A DNA stretch of 64,000 nt from Rhodoblastus acidophilus (GTDB taxonomy: Bacteria; Pseudomonadota; Alphaproteobacteria; Rhizobiales; Beijerinckiaceae): the NCBI RefSeq assembly GCF_025961575.1, contig NZ_JAOQNX010000010.1:98043-162042 (forward strand), given 5' to 3'. The notes beneath the pieces were generated by a model that had not been told where the DNA came from, did no database searches, and saw only the letters and a list, made by a program, of their open reading frames with translations. Positions 44,214 to 53,614 of the stretch are shown piece by piece. Each line of letters starts with the position of its first letter. The first letter of the stretch is position 1. The position numbers and the translations under genes were made by a program.

Positions 44214-45049
44214 AATTGTTGCGCTATGGGCCGGCCGGTTGCGAACAGCCGGGCCTTCTCGATTGCCACGGCAACATCCGCAGTCTCGCTGGTCATGTGT
44301 CCGACATTGCCGGTGCGGCGCTGGCGCCGGAGCAACTTGACGCCTTGCGCCAGCTCGACCCGCAAAAACTGCCGCTGGTGGAGGGCGCGCCGCGCCTTGG
44401 GCCGCCGGTCGCGGGGGTGGGAAATGTCATCGCCATCGGGCTCAATTATCCCGGCCATGGCGCGCAATATGAAATCCCCTCCGAGCCCATCATTTTTTCA
44501 AAGCACACCGGGGCCATTTGCGGCCCCAACGACCCCATCATCATTCCGCCCGGCGCAAGCAAGGTTGATTGGGAGGTCGAACTGGCTTTGGTGATTGGCC
44601 AGTGCGCGAAAAGGGTTTCGGCCGAGGCTTCCCAAAAATGCGTCGCCGGCTACATGCTCGCCAACGATCTGTCCGAGCGCGATTTCCAGTCCGAGCGCGG
44701 CGGGCAGTTCATCAAGGGCAAGTCGTGCGAAAATTTCTGTCCGCTCGGTCCCTGGCTGGTCACCGCTGACGAAATTCCCGATCCGCAGGCGATAAAACTG
44801 TGGCTCGACGTCAACGGTCGCCGGGTCCAGGACGACAGCACGGCGAACATGATTTTTCCGGTTCGGGAGCTGGTGAGCTATGTCAGCCAGTTCATGGTGT
44901 TGCTGCCGGGCGATGTGATCATCACCGGGACGCCGCCCGGCGTCGGCATGACCCGCGGCTGGTATTTGCGCGCAGGCGATGAAATCGAACTGGGCGGCGC
45001 GGGCCTCGGCGCGCAACGCCAGCGTGTGATCGACGCGGCGGAAAGCTGA
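44210..45049 (+). CDS. Fumarylacetoacetate hydrolase family protein
   Basis: A 279-residue FAH-type enzyme. The metal-binding acid residues lie in IIPPGASKVDWEVELALVIG (E-x-E) and YMLANDLSERDFQ (D), with the C-terminal fold LLPGDVIITGTPPGVGMTRGWYLRAGDEIELGGAGLG. The N-terminal part (MKLLRYGPAGCEQPGLLD) is the short lid. Members hydrolyse or decarboxylate beta-diketo or oxo acids, often late in aromatic ring degradation. It is the last gene of the tightly overlapping cluster. The FAH call is strong, and the substrate is unknown. Confidence 0.92.
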   Translation: MKLLRYGPAGCEQPGLLDCHGNIRSLAGHVSDIAGAALAPEQLDALRQLDPQKLPLVEGAPRLGPPVAGVGNVIAIGLNYPGHGAQYEIPSEPIIFSKHTGAICGPNDPIIIPPGASKVDWEVELALVIGQCAKRVSAEASQKCVAGYMLANDLSERDFQSERGGQFIKGKSCENFCPLGPWLVTADEIPDPQAIKLWLDVNGRRVQDDSTANMIFPVRELVSYVSQFMVLLPGDVIITGTPPGVGMTRGWYLRAGDEIELGGAGLGAQRQRVIDAAES

Positions 45050-45232
45050 CGAGACTTGCCTTCGGCGTCACCGAGGATTATGGACAAGCTTGGTCGGCAG
45101 TTCACCGAGGCGTCGCTGTCCCTTTCGGGCAAGCTAAACCTGCTTAAAATTGATTTCGACGGACACTTATCCCGTGCCGCGTCGTAAGGCAGCGACCAAC
45201 GACAGTCAGACAGGCACGCTTGAGGATAAGTC

Positions 45233-45766
45233 ATGTCCAGAGAAGCGTTTCCTTATTCCGCCCCCGATGCGTCGGCCCTGGCCAAGGCGCTCCGCCGCGA
45301 ACTTGATCTGATCGAAGGCAAACCCGGTCACGTTCAGCTGCTGAACATTTTGGCGCGCGCGGTTGGTTTCCGCAATTTTCAGCATTTTCGCGCTGCGGCG
45401 ACGGCGCAGGCGCGCCCCGTTCCGGCGCCGCCCCCGGTCGATTTCGCCCTGGTCCAGCGTGTCGCCGGCCATTTCGACGAACAGGGTCGCCTGCTGCGCT
45501 GGCCTTCGCGCCACAGCCATCGCCTGCTCGCGCTCTGGGCGCTGTGGTCGCGCTTGCCGGCGGGCGTGGTCCAAAGCGAAGCCGAGATCAACCAGATCAT
45601 CCGCGACAACCATTGTTTTGGCGACCACGCCGTGATCCGCCGCGCGCTGGTCGATGAGGGATTGTTGGCGCGCACGTCGGACTGCCGCGAATATCGCCGC
45701 ATCGAGCAGAAACCGCCGGGCGAGGCGCTGGCTCTGATCCGGTTGGCGCCAGCGCGCGCCGCCTGA
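45233..45766 (+). CDS. DUF2087 domain protein
   Basis: A 177-residue protein with two parts. Residues 1-60 carry the GHVQLLNILARAVGFRNFQHFRA motif seen at the start of several small alphaproteobacterial regulators. Residues about 75-165 match DUF2087, a winged-helix-like domain (FDEQGRLLRWPSRHSHRLLALWALWSRLP, SEAEINQIIRDNHCFGDHAVIRRALVDEGLLARTSDCREYRRI). A DNA- or RNA-binding role is likely but untested. It lies 183 bases after the FAH gene and 33 bases before the hydrolase, so it is more likely co-transcribed with the latter. Confidence 0.85.
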   Translation: MSREAFPYSAPDASALAKALRRELDLIEGKPGHVQLLNILARAVGFRNFQHFRAAATAQARPVPAPPPVDFALVQRVAGHFDEQGRLLRWPSRHSHRLLALWALWSRLPAGVVQSEAEINQIIRDNHCFGDHAVIRRALVDEGLLARTSDCREYRRIEQKPPGEALALIRLAPARAA

Positions 45767-45799
45767 AACGTCTCTCCTGCCCGCATTGGACATCTCACC

Positions 45800-46717
45800 A
45801 TGACAAATATTGTCACGGCGGACGCCGCTCGCGCGGACGCGACCGCTTCTGTTTTCCGCACCCAAACTCGTCTCGGCCCCGTCGAGCATACCGACGACGG
45901 CGATGGTCCGGCCTTCCTGGCGCTGCATGGCGGCATGGGCGGCTATGACCAGAGCCTGCTGCTCGCCAAAACCCTCCTCGCCGCCCCGGCTTCGCAGCGG
46001 GTGATCGCCTTATCCCGGCCCGGCTATCTCGGCGCGCCGCTGCTTTCGGGCGCGACGCTGGACGAGCATGCGGACCTCTACGCCGCGCTGCTCGACCGCC
46101 TCGCCATCGACCGCGCGGTGGTCGCGGCCGTGTCCGCCGGCGGTCCCTCGGCGATCGCCTTCGCCGCGCGCCACCCTGACCGCTGTGCGGGGCTGATCCT
46201 GGTTTCGACGCCAAGCGGCCGTTTCGACTCGCCGGATGAGGTGGTGAAGCGGCTGCGTCACTTCGAAATCCTCTGCCGGATTCCGGGCGTCGCGCGGTTT
46301 TTCGCCTGGGCGAATCGACGCAATCCAAGAAAAGCCGCCGCGCGCGCCATCCGCGACCCGGACACGCTGCAGCGGACGCTCGCCCACCCCGAGGCCGCGC
46401 GCCTGCTCTTCGCCCTGCAAGGGAGCGTCTTCGAGCGGCTGGCCGAACGTTTGCCCGGGACCATTGCGGACGTCTCCGCCCTGGCGGCCCTGCCGCCTCT
46501 GCCGTTCCACCGCATTTCATCGCCCACGCTGGTCATCCATGGCGAGGCCGACTCGGTCGTCCCGTTTGCCCACGGGCGGCGTTCGGCGCATGAAATCGCC
46601 GGGGCGGAATTTTGTAAAATCCCGGCGGGGGAACACGTCTGCCTCTTCACCCATCTCGACGAGGTGAGACAGCGGGTTGGCGCCTTTCTGCGACGCGCGC
46701 GCGAGGAGGCGCGCTAG
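45800..46717 (+). CDS. Alpha/beta hydrolase
   Basis: A 305-residue alpha/beta-hydrolase fold enzyme. The oxyanion strand FLALHGGMGGYDQSLLLAK (about 39), the nucleophile Ser in AAVSAGGPSAIAFAARHPD (about 113), the acid in VIHGEADSVVPF (about 253) and the His in PAGEHVCLF (about 281) form a complete triad. The nucleophile elbow is SAGGPS, not GxSxG, with the first Gly replaced by Val. Substrate unknown. It has no signal peptide. Its stop lies three bases from the stop of the convergent hybrid kinase. Confidence 0.88.
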   Translation: MTNIVTADAARADATASVFRTQTRLGPVEHTDDGDGPAFLALHGGMGGYDQSLLLAKTLLAAPASQRVIALSRPGYLGAPLLSGATLDEHADLYAALLDRLAIDRAVVAAVSAGGPSAIAFAARHPDRCAGLILVSTPSGRFDSPDEVVKRLRHFEILCRIPGVARFFAWANRRNPRKAAARAIRDPDTLQRTLAHPEAARLLFALQGSVFERLAERLPGTIADVSALAALPPLPFHRISSPTLVIHGEADSVVPFAHGRRSAHEIAGAEFCKIPAGEHVCLFTHLDEVRQRVGAFLRRAREEAR

Positions 46718-46720
46718 AAC

Positions 46721-48304
46721 TCATTCCGCCGCGAGCGACGCCACGCATTCGGCGAGGCTTGCGCCGGTGATCGGCTTGCGCAGCAGTTTTAGGCGGTCCG
46801 TCGACGCCCGGTCGAGCGCGGCATAGACATCGCCGTCATAGCCGGTCAGCAACAGCGCCGGCAGCCGGGGCAGGGCGCGTTGCGCGCGCCGGATCAGCGC
46901 CAGCCCGTCCATCTCCGGCATGGCGTAATCCGAGACCAGCACATCAGGGCCTTCGGCGAGCAAATCCAGCGCTTCGGCGCCGCTCGCCGCCTGCGACACT
47001 TTAAATCCGAGATCTGCAAGGCCGCCCGCCAGCGCGTCGCGCACCAGTTCGTCGTCGTCGACCAGCAGGACGTGGAGCGCGCGAAAACCGTTCGGGGCGG
47101 CGGTTTCCGTGGCCGCCGCCGCCTCGCGGCTGGCGGGCAGCCAGAGCGACACCGTCGTTCCCAGGCCGAGCCGGCTGTCGATGGCGAGCGCGCCGCCCGA
47201 TTGTTCGGCAAAACCGCTCGCCATGGACAGGCCGAGGCCGGTTCCCTTGCCCTGCGCCTTAGTGGTGAAGAACGGCTCGCGCGCCCGCCGGATCGTCGCC
47301 TCGTCCATGCCGGCGCCGTCGTCGCGCACGGAAAAGCGGATGTAGTCGCCGGGGGACAGGCCAAAGGGGTGGATGTCGTCGGCGATCACTTCCGGGGTCG
47401 CGGACAGGGTGACGCTGCCGTGGTCGCGAATGGCGTCGCGCGCATTGGTCGCGAGGTTGATCAGGACGGTTTCGAGCTGTCGGCGGTCGACGAAGGCGCA
47501 GGGCAAGCCCGACGGCAGGGCGAGGCGCACCGAGATGTGCGTGCCCAGCGTGCGCGACAGCATTTCGTGTAGGCCCGTGAGCAGCGCGCCGGCGTCCACC
47601 GCTTCCGGCCGCAGCTCGTCGCGCCGGCTGAAGGCCAGCAGCCGGCCGGTGATGGCGGCGCCGCGCGCCGACGCCTCCTGGATCATCCCGGCATAGCGCC
47701 GCACCCGGTCGATCTGCTCGGGACAATGGGCGATGCGGCCGGCGGCGCCGGTCACCGCCTGGATGACATTGTTGAAGTCATGGGCGATGCCGCCCGCCAA
47801 TTGCCCGAGCGCCGTCAGTTTTTCCGCCTGCGCCAGCCGCAGCTGGATGTTTTCGCGCGCGGCCACCTCGGCTTCCACGCGCGCCTCCAGATCGGCGTTG
47901 AGGCGCATCAGCTCGTCTTCCGCCTGGCGCTGGGCCGTGATGTCCGCCAGGCTTTCCATCACCGATCCCGGTTGTCCGCGCGCGTCGCGCCGCAAAACTT
48001 TTCGGGCGGCGACGACGATTTCCGAGCCGTCCTTCTTGGTGTGGCGCAGGTCGCCCGTCCATTCGCCTGATGTCAGAAGCGCCGCCTCGATCTCGGCGAG
48101 CGGAACCGGAAAGACCGTCTTGAGCAGGGTGTGGCTGACCCGACCGATGGCCTCGGCGGCCGACCAGCCGTAAAGGCGGACGCAGCCCGCGGACCAGAAG
48201 CGGATGACGCCGTCGAAATCGCGCGCCATCACCGTCCCGAGTTCGAGCGTCGCCAAGAGGTCGCGCAGCCCCTCCTCGCTTGAAGGGGTTTCGTAGTCGG
48301 TCAT
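46721..48304 (-). CDS. Hybrid histidine kinase, PAS-HisKA-HATPase-REC
   Basis: A 527-residue soluble hybrid kinase. A PAS domain spans about 14-125 (TVMARDFDGVIRFWSAGCVRLYGWSAAEAIG, ESLADITAQRQAED). The kinase has the H-box GGIAHDFNNVIQAVTGAAG (about 172), the N-box NLATNARDAI, VRDDGAGMD and GTGLGLSMASGFAEQSGG. A C-terminal receiver (about 410-525) has VDDDELVRDAL and the Asp site VLVSDYAMPEMDG. The family (FixL/NtrY-like with a HDFNN H-box) usually responds to redox or metabolic cues. There is no Hpt or downstream regulator gene nearby. It lies 86 bases downstream of a membrane MCP on the same strand. Confidence 0.92.
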   Translation of the reverse strand: MTDYETPSSEEGLRDLLATLELGTVMARDFDGVIRFWSAGCVRLYGWSAAEAIGRVSHTLLKTVFPVPLAEIEAALLTSGEWTGDLRHTKKDGSEIVVAARKVLRRDARGQPGSVMESLADITAQRQAEDELMRLNADLEARVEAEVAARENIQLRLAQAEKLTALGQLAGGIAHDFNNVIQAVTGAAGRIAHCPEQIDRVRRYAGMIQEASARGAAITGRLLAFSRRDELRPEAVDAGALLTGLHEMLSRTLGTHISVRLALPSGLPCAFVDRRQLETVLINLATNARDAIRDHGSVTLSATPEVIADDIHPFGLSPGDYIRFSVRDDGAGMDEATIRRAREPFFTTKAQGKGTGLGLSMASGFAEQSGGALAIDSRLGLGTTVSLWLPASREAAAATETAAPNGFRALHVLLVDDDELVRDALAGGLADLGFKVSQAASGAEALDLLAEGPDVLVSDYAMPEMDGLALIRRAQRALPRLPALLLTGYDGDVYAALDRASTDRLKLLRKPITGASLAECVASLAAE

Positions 48305-48390
48305 GTCAGCCTCAGCTCAGGGGCAGAGGTTCAGATGAGGCGCGTCCGAGCCAAGCGCAAGTCAGATCACGGCAAAAGAACGATTTTTTG

Positions 48391-50082
48391 TCATGCCGCG
48401 CGCAGGTGCGACAGCACGGAGCGCATTTCGTCGCGCAATTGCTCGGCTTGCGCCGACAGCGCGCCCGCCGCCGTCAGCAATTGCCCGCAGGCGTCGCGCG
48501 AGGTGGCGGTGGCCTGTTCGACGCTGGCGATGCGCGCGGCGATGGCGTTCACGTCCGTCGAGGTTTCTGTCGCGTTGACGGCGATTTCCCGCGTCGCTTC
48601 ATTTTGCTGCTCCACCACCTGGGCGATGCTTGCGGCGAGGCTTTGGGCGGTTTCGGTGGTCTCGGCGATGGCGCCGATCGAGCGCGCCGCGGTCTGGCTC
48701 GCCTGCTGCACCGCCGCCATGCGGGCTCCGATCGATTCCGTCGCCTGTCCCGTCTGGGCGGCCAGCGCCTTGACCTCTTGCGCGACGACGGCAAAACCGC
48801 GTCCAGCCTCGCCGGCGCGCGCCGCCTCGATGGTGGCGTTCAGCGCCAGCATGTTGGTCTGTTCGGCGATGGCGCTGATCAGGCGGGTGATGCCGCCGAT
48901 TTCGTCGGCCACGGCGCTCATCGTTTCGATTTGCGTCTTGCTCTGCTCGGCTTCATGGGCGGCGGCGGCGGAGGCGGCCTGGCTCTGGCCGAACTGGTGG
49001 GAGATGTCGGCGATGGACGCGCTCAATTGCTCCGCCGCCGCCGCCATCGCATGGACCTTGGCCGCCGCGGCCTGCGAGGCGGAGTTGACCGAGCTCGCCT
49101 GAGCGGCGCTTTCCTCCGTGCTCTGCGACAGCGCCTCGACCGAGGCGCGCAATTGCTGCGCCGCCGCGCCAATGCCGGCGATCACGCCGCCCACCGTGCG
49201 TTCGAAATGGTCGCTGAGCGAAATCGCCTGGGCGCGCTGGGCTTCGCGCGCCTGCGCCTCGCGGGCGAGATTTTCCTCGCGCAGACTGGCGTTCTCCTCG
49301 AGATTGCGCTCGAACACCGCGACGGCGCGCGCCATTTGCCCGACCTCGTCGGTGCGCTCCGCATAGGGAATGGGCGAAACCGTCTTGCCCGAGCTGAGCA
49401 GGTTCATCACCGAGGTCATGGCGATGATCGGCTTCGAGATGGTGCGCCCCACGGCAAAGGCGATGGCGAGGCCGGCGGCGATGCCGAGCCCCAGCGCCAG
49501 CAGGATGTTGCGCAAGGCGGCGCGGATCAGCGCGGCGGCGCTTTCGGTGATCGCGGCCTGGTCGGCGCGCAGGCTCCCGGCGAAGGCGGAGGCGTCGGCG
49601 TCCAGCTCGGCGCTCTGCTGCGCGATTTTTCCGCTCAGCGCCTCCAGCGTCTGACGCGCGCCGGCATTGTCCGCCGCCTCGGCGCGGACCTCGAACACAT
49701 GCGAAATCTCCTGCGCCAGCTCCTGGTTCTTCTGGTCGGCGCGGTCGAGCAGCGGCAGGCGCTCGGAGGCGCCCAAAGCCTTGCGGAGCCCGGCGATCTC
49801 GTCGTTGATGGCGCCGCCGATCTCCGCCGCCTTGTCCATGAAAACCTCGTCGCCGGTGCGCGCATAGTTTTGGGCGACGAAGCCATAGGCGTTCATCTCC
49901 AGCAGCAGTTTTTCGGCGAGCGTCATCATCGCCGCCTTGGCGCGATAGTCGGAGAACAAAACGTCGAGCCGCGAGGTCGAAACATAGCTCCAGCCCGACG
50001 CGGCGGCGAGCAGCACGAGCACGCAGGCGACGCCCAGAGAGATTTTCGTGAAGATGCGGAAATTGGCGATGGCTGCAAACAT
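48391..50082 (-). CDS. Membrane methyl-accepting chemotaxis protein
   Basis: A 563-residue transducer with a first membrane span ([21 protein letters not shown], about 13-33), a helical-bundle periplasmic domain (about 35-175), a second span ([20 protein letters not shown], about 192-211), HAMP ([20 protein letters not shown]) and a signalling domain with the tip [44 protein letters not shown] (about 412-455). The sensor part is a four-helix type, so the ligand is unknown. The start at 50082 begins just before the first span; upstream Mets at 50127 and 50193 lack better ribosome sites. Confidence 0.92.
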   Translation of the reverse strand: MFAAIANFRIFTKISLGVACVLVLLAAASGWSYVSTSRLDVLFSDYRAKAAMMTLAEKLLLEMNAYGFVAQNYARTGDEVFMDKAAEIGGAINDEIAGLRKALGASERLPLLDRADQKNQELAQEISHVFEVRAEAADNAGARQTLEALSGKIAQQSAELDADASAFAGSLRADQAAITESAAALIRAALRNILLALGLGIAAGLAIAFAVGRTISKPIIAMTSVMNLLSSGKTVSPIPYAERTDEVGQMARAVAVFERNLEENASLREENLAREAQAREAQRAQAISLSDHFERTVGGVIAGIGAAAQQLRASVEALSQSTEESAAQASSVNSASQAAAAKVHAMAAAAEQLSASIADISHQFGQSQAASAAAAHEAEQSKTQIETMSAVADEIGGITRLISAIAEQTNMLALNATIEAARAGEAGRGFAVVAQEVKALAAQTGQATESIGARMAAVQQASQTAARSIGAIAETTETAQSLAASIAQVVEQQNEATREIAVNATETSTDVNAIAARIASVEQATATSRDACGQLLTAAGALSAQAEQLRDEMRSVLSHLRAA

Positions 50083-50294
50083 GGCGGTCCCGGGGCTCTT
50101 CTTATTGAGACCGGTCGCGGCCGTCATGGCTGCTTCGGGGTCGCGGCAACCGGGACGACTGCATGTCGCCCGTTCTGGTGAACAAATGCTCACGGGCTGC
50201 CGTTCATCTGAATAAGTTGTAATCTCCTAACAAATTGAAAATGAGGGGGTTGGCGGCGTAAGGTGAGATGACGCAGGGCTCGGGGAGGGCGGAG

Positions 50295-51752
50295 ATGACG
50301 CGGATTTTCGGGCGGCCGCGGGGCGGAAAAATCCTTTTGGCTTGCGCCCTTATGCCCCTGCTGCTCGGCCCGCGCGGCGCTGTCGCTGAAGCCGCCGGCC
50401 CGCCCGCGCCTTCGGTTACGGAACACAGCATCACCCTAGGCGAGCGAAAAATCGCCTTCAAGGCGACGGCCTCCACCGTGCCGGTCAAGGACGCGCAATC
50501 CGGCGAAACCCTCGCCGAGATCGCCACGCTCGCCTTCACCCGGGACAGGGATGCGGCGACCTGTCGCGTCACCTTCGCCTTCAACGGCGGCCCGGGCGCG
50601 GGATCGGCCTGGCTCAATCTGGGCGCCGTCGGGCCCTGGCGGCTGCCGCTCGCCGGCGCCGTTCCCTCCACCCCGCCGCGCCTGGTCGACAACCAGGAGA
50701 ACTGGCTCGAGTTTACCGATCTGGTCTTCATCGATCCGCCGGGAACCGGTTTTTCGCGTCTGCCGGCCAATGAAGCCGCGCGAAAACATTTTTTATCCGT
50801 GGACGGCGACATCGACATGCTCGCCGCCGTGATCCGGCGCTGGAGCGAGCGCGAGCATCGCGAAACCTGCGCCAAATATCTGCTCGGCGAAAGCTATGGC
50901 GGTTTTCGCGCGCCCAAAATCGCGCGCGCCCTGCAGGAGTCGAAGAATGTCGGCGTCGACGGCCTGATCTTGATCTCGCCCGTGCTGGATTTCTCCTGGA
51001 TCGAGGGGCGCAACAACCCGCTGGTCGACGCCGCCCGCCTGCCGTCGATCGTCGCCAGCCGGATCGCGCCGAAAAACCGCGCCGCCCTCGCCGAGGCCGA
51101 GAGTTACGCCCGCGGCGATTACCTCGCCGACCTTTTCAGCGCGCCCAACGACGAGGCCGCGCTCGGACGCGTGGTCGGCCGCCTCGCCACCTTGACCGGA
51201 CTGCCGCCCGACACCTTGCGCCGGCTTGGCGGCCGCGTCGGGACGCAGGATTTTATGCGCGACTCCGACGCCAGCGGCCGCACCATCGCCAGCGCCTATG
51301 ACGGCGCCGTCCGTGGCCTCAACCCGTTCGTCTCCCACGATGCGGCCGACCCCGTGCTCGACGGCCTGCGCGCGCCGCTCGCCCAGGCGATGAGCCGGCT
51401 GACGTTTGAGAAGCTGAAATGGCCTGTCGGCGATGTGAGCTACGAAATCCTCAACGACCGGGTGTCGCACGGCTGGGACTGGGGGCAGGGGCGCCGCGCC
51501 CAGGAATCCCTTTCGGACTTGCGCCGCGTCATGGCCCTGGACCCCCGCGTGAAAATTTTGGTGGCGCACGGCATGAGCGACCTCGTCACCCCTTATTTCG
51601 CCACGCGCCTGCTGCTTGACCAGAGTTTTGCCGTGGGCGCGCCGGATCGGATCGGCTTTGTCGCCCTTCCCGGAGGCCATATGTTTTACGCCGAGGATTT
51701 TTCCAGGGCCGCGCTGCGCGACGCCGCGCGAAAAATGATCGAGGGGAATTGA
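50295..51752 (+). CDS. Secreted S10-family serine carboxypeptidase-like protein
   Basis: A 485-residue protein with a signal peptide (KILLACALMPLLLGPRGAVAEA, about 12-33). It keeps the S10 features: oxyanion GGPGAGSAWLNLGAVGPW, FIDPPGTGFSRL, the nucleophile Ser in LLGESYGGFRAPKIA, an Asp near VLVAHGMSDLVTPYF and the His in LPGGHMFY. The family removes C-terminal residues from peptides at acidic pH; in bacteria, periplasmic members are common but poorly studied. A GGAGGGCGGAG box sets the ATG at 50295. No related genes lie next to it. Confidence 0.9.
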   Translation: MTRIFGRPRGGKILLACALMPLLLGPRGAVAEAAGPPAPSVTEHSITLGERKIAFKATASTVPVKDAQSGETLAEIATLAFTRDRDAATCRVTFAFNGGPGAGSAWLNLGAVGPWRLPLAGAVPSTPPRLVDNQENWLEFTDLVFIDPPGTGFSRLPANEAARKHFLSVDGDIDMLAAVIRRWSEREHRETCAKYLLGESYGGFRAPKIARALQESKNVGVDGLILISPVLDFSWIEGRNNPLVDAARLPSIVASRIAPKNRAALAEAESYARGDYLADLFSAPNDEAALGRVVGRLATLTGLPPDTLRRLGGRVGTQDFMRDSDASGRTIASAYDGAVRGLNPFVSHDAADPVLDGLRAPLAQAMSRLTFEKLKWPVGDVSYEILNDRVSHGWDWGQGRRAQESLSDLRRVMALDPRVKILVAHGMSDLVTPYFATRLLLDQSFAVGAPDRIGFVALPGGHMFYAEDFSRAALRDAARKMIEGN

Positions 51753-51826
51753 GCGCGATGCGTCCAGCGCTGAAGGGCTGGTTTTGGTATCGTTAAAAGG
51801 CGGGGAAAGGCTGGTGATTTCGCGAA

Positions 51827-52100
51827 TTTCTACTTTGAGTTGAATTTGATTCGCGAAAAGTGATCGAAATCGCGCGTTTTTCTGTAATTTTTTGCAAAAA
51901 AGCGATTAAAACACGTCGGTTTTCGCGTACACAACCTTTTGGTTGCGGGCGGCTGGGCGCAGGGGCGGTGCCGGTTTTCCCGGGATTAAATCGTTCTTTA
52001 TCCGTATCTTGGCGCGAAAAAGTTTCACGTGGAACGTAAGAGGAGCAAATTTTTCGCTTTTGTCAAGCCCACGCATTTCGTTTTCACTTTCTTGTTTTGG
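51827..52100. repeat. Intergenic repeat element, copy B, with parS-like site
   Basis: The partner of the element at 7903-8210. Matching blocks in order are GTTGAATTTGATTCGCG (51839), TTGCAAAAAAGCGATTAAAAC (51892 region), TCGGTTTTCGCGTACACAACC (51915 region) with the hairpin CAACC-TTTT-GGTTG, the GTTTCACGTGGAAC site and CGTTTTCACTTTCTTG (52079). It also lies between convergent genes. The two copies have diverged, so they are old or are held by selection for a few motifs. Confidence 0.6.
52021..52036. promoter_or_regulatory. parS-like ParB-binding site, weaker match
   Basis: AGTTTCACGTGGAACG matches the parS consensus TGTTTCACGTGAAACA at 13 of 16 positions, with GTTTCACGTG intact. It is at the same relative place in element B as the better site in element A. 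Confidence 0.5.
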
Positions 52101-52156
52101 CATGAGCGTCCTCTCCGCCGCGAGCGGAGCGAAAGCCTCCATGACAGACCGGGGCT

Positions 52157-52186
52157 GCCCTTCTCCCGCAACAAGGGGAGAAGGGG
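52157..52186. terminator. Hairpin near the end of the oxidoreductase gene
   Basis: CCCTTCTCCC and GGGGAGAAGGGG form a stem of about nine bases around a short CGCAACAA loop. It lies 50 bases past the stop of the minus-strand oxidoreductase. There is no T run, so it is either a weak terminator or another palindromic repeat. Confidence 0.4.
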
Positions 52187-52236
52187 CTATCCGACTTGTC
52201 GCCGCTTGTGGCGGCTTGAGGTCCTCGCCCGTTTTG

Positions 52237-53160
52237 TCAAACCACCAGCACCACCTTCCCCGCGGGATGCTCGGTCTGCAAAAACTGCTGCGCCTGCGCC
52301 GCCTCGGCGAGCCCAAAAGTTTTCGCCACCACGGGCCGGACTTTGCCTGCGTCGATCAACCCGGCGATCTCGACCAGATCGGGACCGCTCTCCTCGACGG
52401 TGTAGCGCAGCGCTCGGGCGACCAGACCGGCGGCCTTTTCCAGCGATGGCTGGGCGAGGGTGGAAATCAGCGCCCCGCCGACTTTGAGCACCTTCCAGGA
52501 CCGCTCCTGCGTGTCGCCATCGACAAGATCGAACACCAGATCGACGTCGCCGACCTCATCTTCAAAATGCTGCGTCTGGTAATCGACGACCACATCCGCC
52601 CCGAGCTTTTGGGCGAACTCGACATGCCGGGCGGATACGGTGGTCGCGACCTCCGCGCCAAAAGCCTTCGCAAATTGCACGGCGAAATGGCCGACCCCGC
52701 CCGCGCCGCCGTGGATCAGGACCCGCTGCCCCGCTTTCAATCCGCCGTGACGAAACAGGCCCTGCCAGGCGGTGAGCGCGGCGAGCGGGGTCGCCCCGGC
52801 GGCCACGGCGTCAACCGCGGTTGGCCGCGCCGCCGCCTCCTCCTCGCGCACCAGCACATGATCGGCATAGCCGCCGCGCTCGATCCCCGGCATGGCGAAA
52901 ATGGCGTCGCCCGGCTTGAAGCGGGTGACGTCGGGCCCGCAGGCGACGACCACGCCGGAGACGTCACGGCCGGGCGTATAGGGCAGGCGGTCTTGCTTCA
53001 CCGCCGGATAGGCGCCGCTGCGGATTTTGTAATCCACGGGATTGACGCCGGCCGCCTCGTTGCGCACCAGCATTTCGGTGTTTTGCGGCGCCGGGGGCTC
53101 CACCTCAGCTTCGTGCAAAACCTCGGGGCCGCCGAACCGCTCGAACCTGATCACCTTCAT
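52237..53160 (-). CDS. Quinone-oxidoreductase-like MDR family NADP-dependent enzyme
   Basis: A 307-residue zinc-free medium-chain dehydrogenase/reductase. The N-terminal GroES-like domain (MKVIRFERFGGPEVL, EAAGVNPVDYKIRSGAYP, LPYTPGRDVSGVVVACG) lacks zinc ligands. The Rossmann motif VLIHGGAGGVGHFAVQFAKAFGAEV (about 146-170) binds NADPH. Members reduce quinones or enals; the physiological substrate cannot be told. The gene is single, with a 103-base gap to the divergent DUF1428 gene that should hold both promoters. Confidence 0.92.
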   Translation of the reverse strand: MKVIRFERFGGPEVLHEAEVEPPAPQNTEMLVRNEAAGVNPVDYKIRSGAYPAVKQDRLPYTPGRDVSGVVVACGPDVTRFKPGDAIFAMPGIERGGYADHVLVREEEAAARPTAVDAVAAGATPLAALTAWQGLFRHGGLKAGQRVLIHGGAGGVGHFAVQFAKAFGAEVATTVSARHVEFAQKLGADVVVDYQTQHFEDEVGDVDLVFDLVDGDTQERSWKVLKVGGALISTLAQPSLEKAAGLVARALRYTVEESGPDLVEIAGLIDAGKVRPVVAKTFGLAEAAQAQQFLQTEHPAGKVVLVV

Positions 53161-53263
53161 GCGCGCCCCCTTTTGTCAGGGGCTCAAACCCGTTCGTCCC
53201 GCGCGCGTTCCCGGCGGAGCCACAAGACCCTCTCGCGGGTTATTCCGCGCGAGGAGCAAAGCC

Positions 53264-53614
53264 ATGGCCCATTATTCCGACATTTTCGTCGTGCCCGTGC
53301 CGGTCGCAAACATCGACCTCTACCGCCAGCAGGCCGAGATTTTCGTCACGGTCTGGAAGGAGAACGGCGCGCTGTCCGTCTTCGAGCTGGAGGCGGACGA
53401 CGCGCCTCCGGGAAAACTCACGTCCTTCCCGCAAAGCGTCGATCTGCGCCCGGACGAAAAGCTTTTTGTCGGTCTCGCCACCTACGACTCCCGCGAGAAG
53501 CGCGATGAGGTCAACGCCAAGGCGATGAAGGACCCGCGCATGACCGACATGCAAATGTGTTTCGACGGCAAGCGCATGATTTTTGGCGGCTTCAAATCCT
53601 TTGTCGGCGACTGA
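53264..53614 (+). CDS. DUF1428 family protein
   Basis: A 116-residue protein of the DUF1428 family (dimeric alpha-beta barrel type): MAHYSDIFVVPVPVANIDLYRQQAEIF, FPQSVDLRPDEKLFVGLATYDSREKRDEVNAKAMKDPRM and a C-terminus MCFDGKRMIFGGFKSFV. Many such proteins in this group resemble the YciI/ABM fold, but no reaction is established. A GAGGAG box precedes the ATG. Its 3' end overlaps the convergent GGDEF-EAL gene by 23 bases. Confidence 0.88.
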   Translation: MAHYSDIFVVPVPVANIDLYRQQAEIFVTVWKENGALSVFELEADDAPPGKLTSFPQSVDLRPDEKLFVGLATYDSREKRDEVNAKAMKDPRMTDMQMCFDGKRMIFGGFKSFVGD

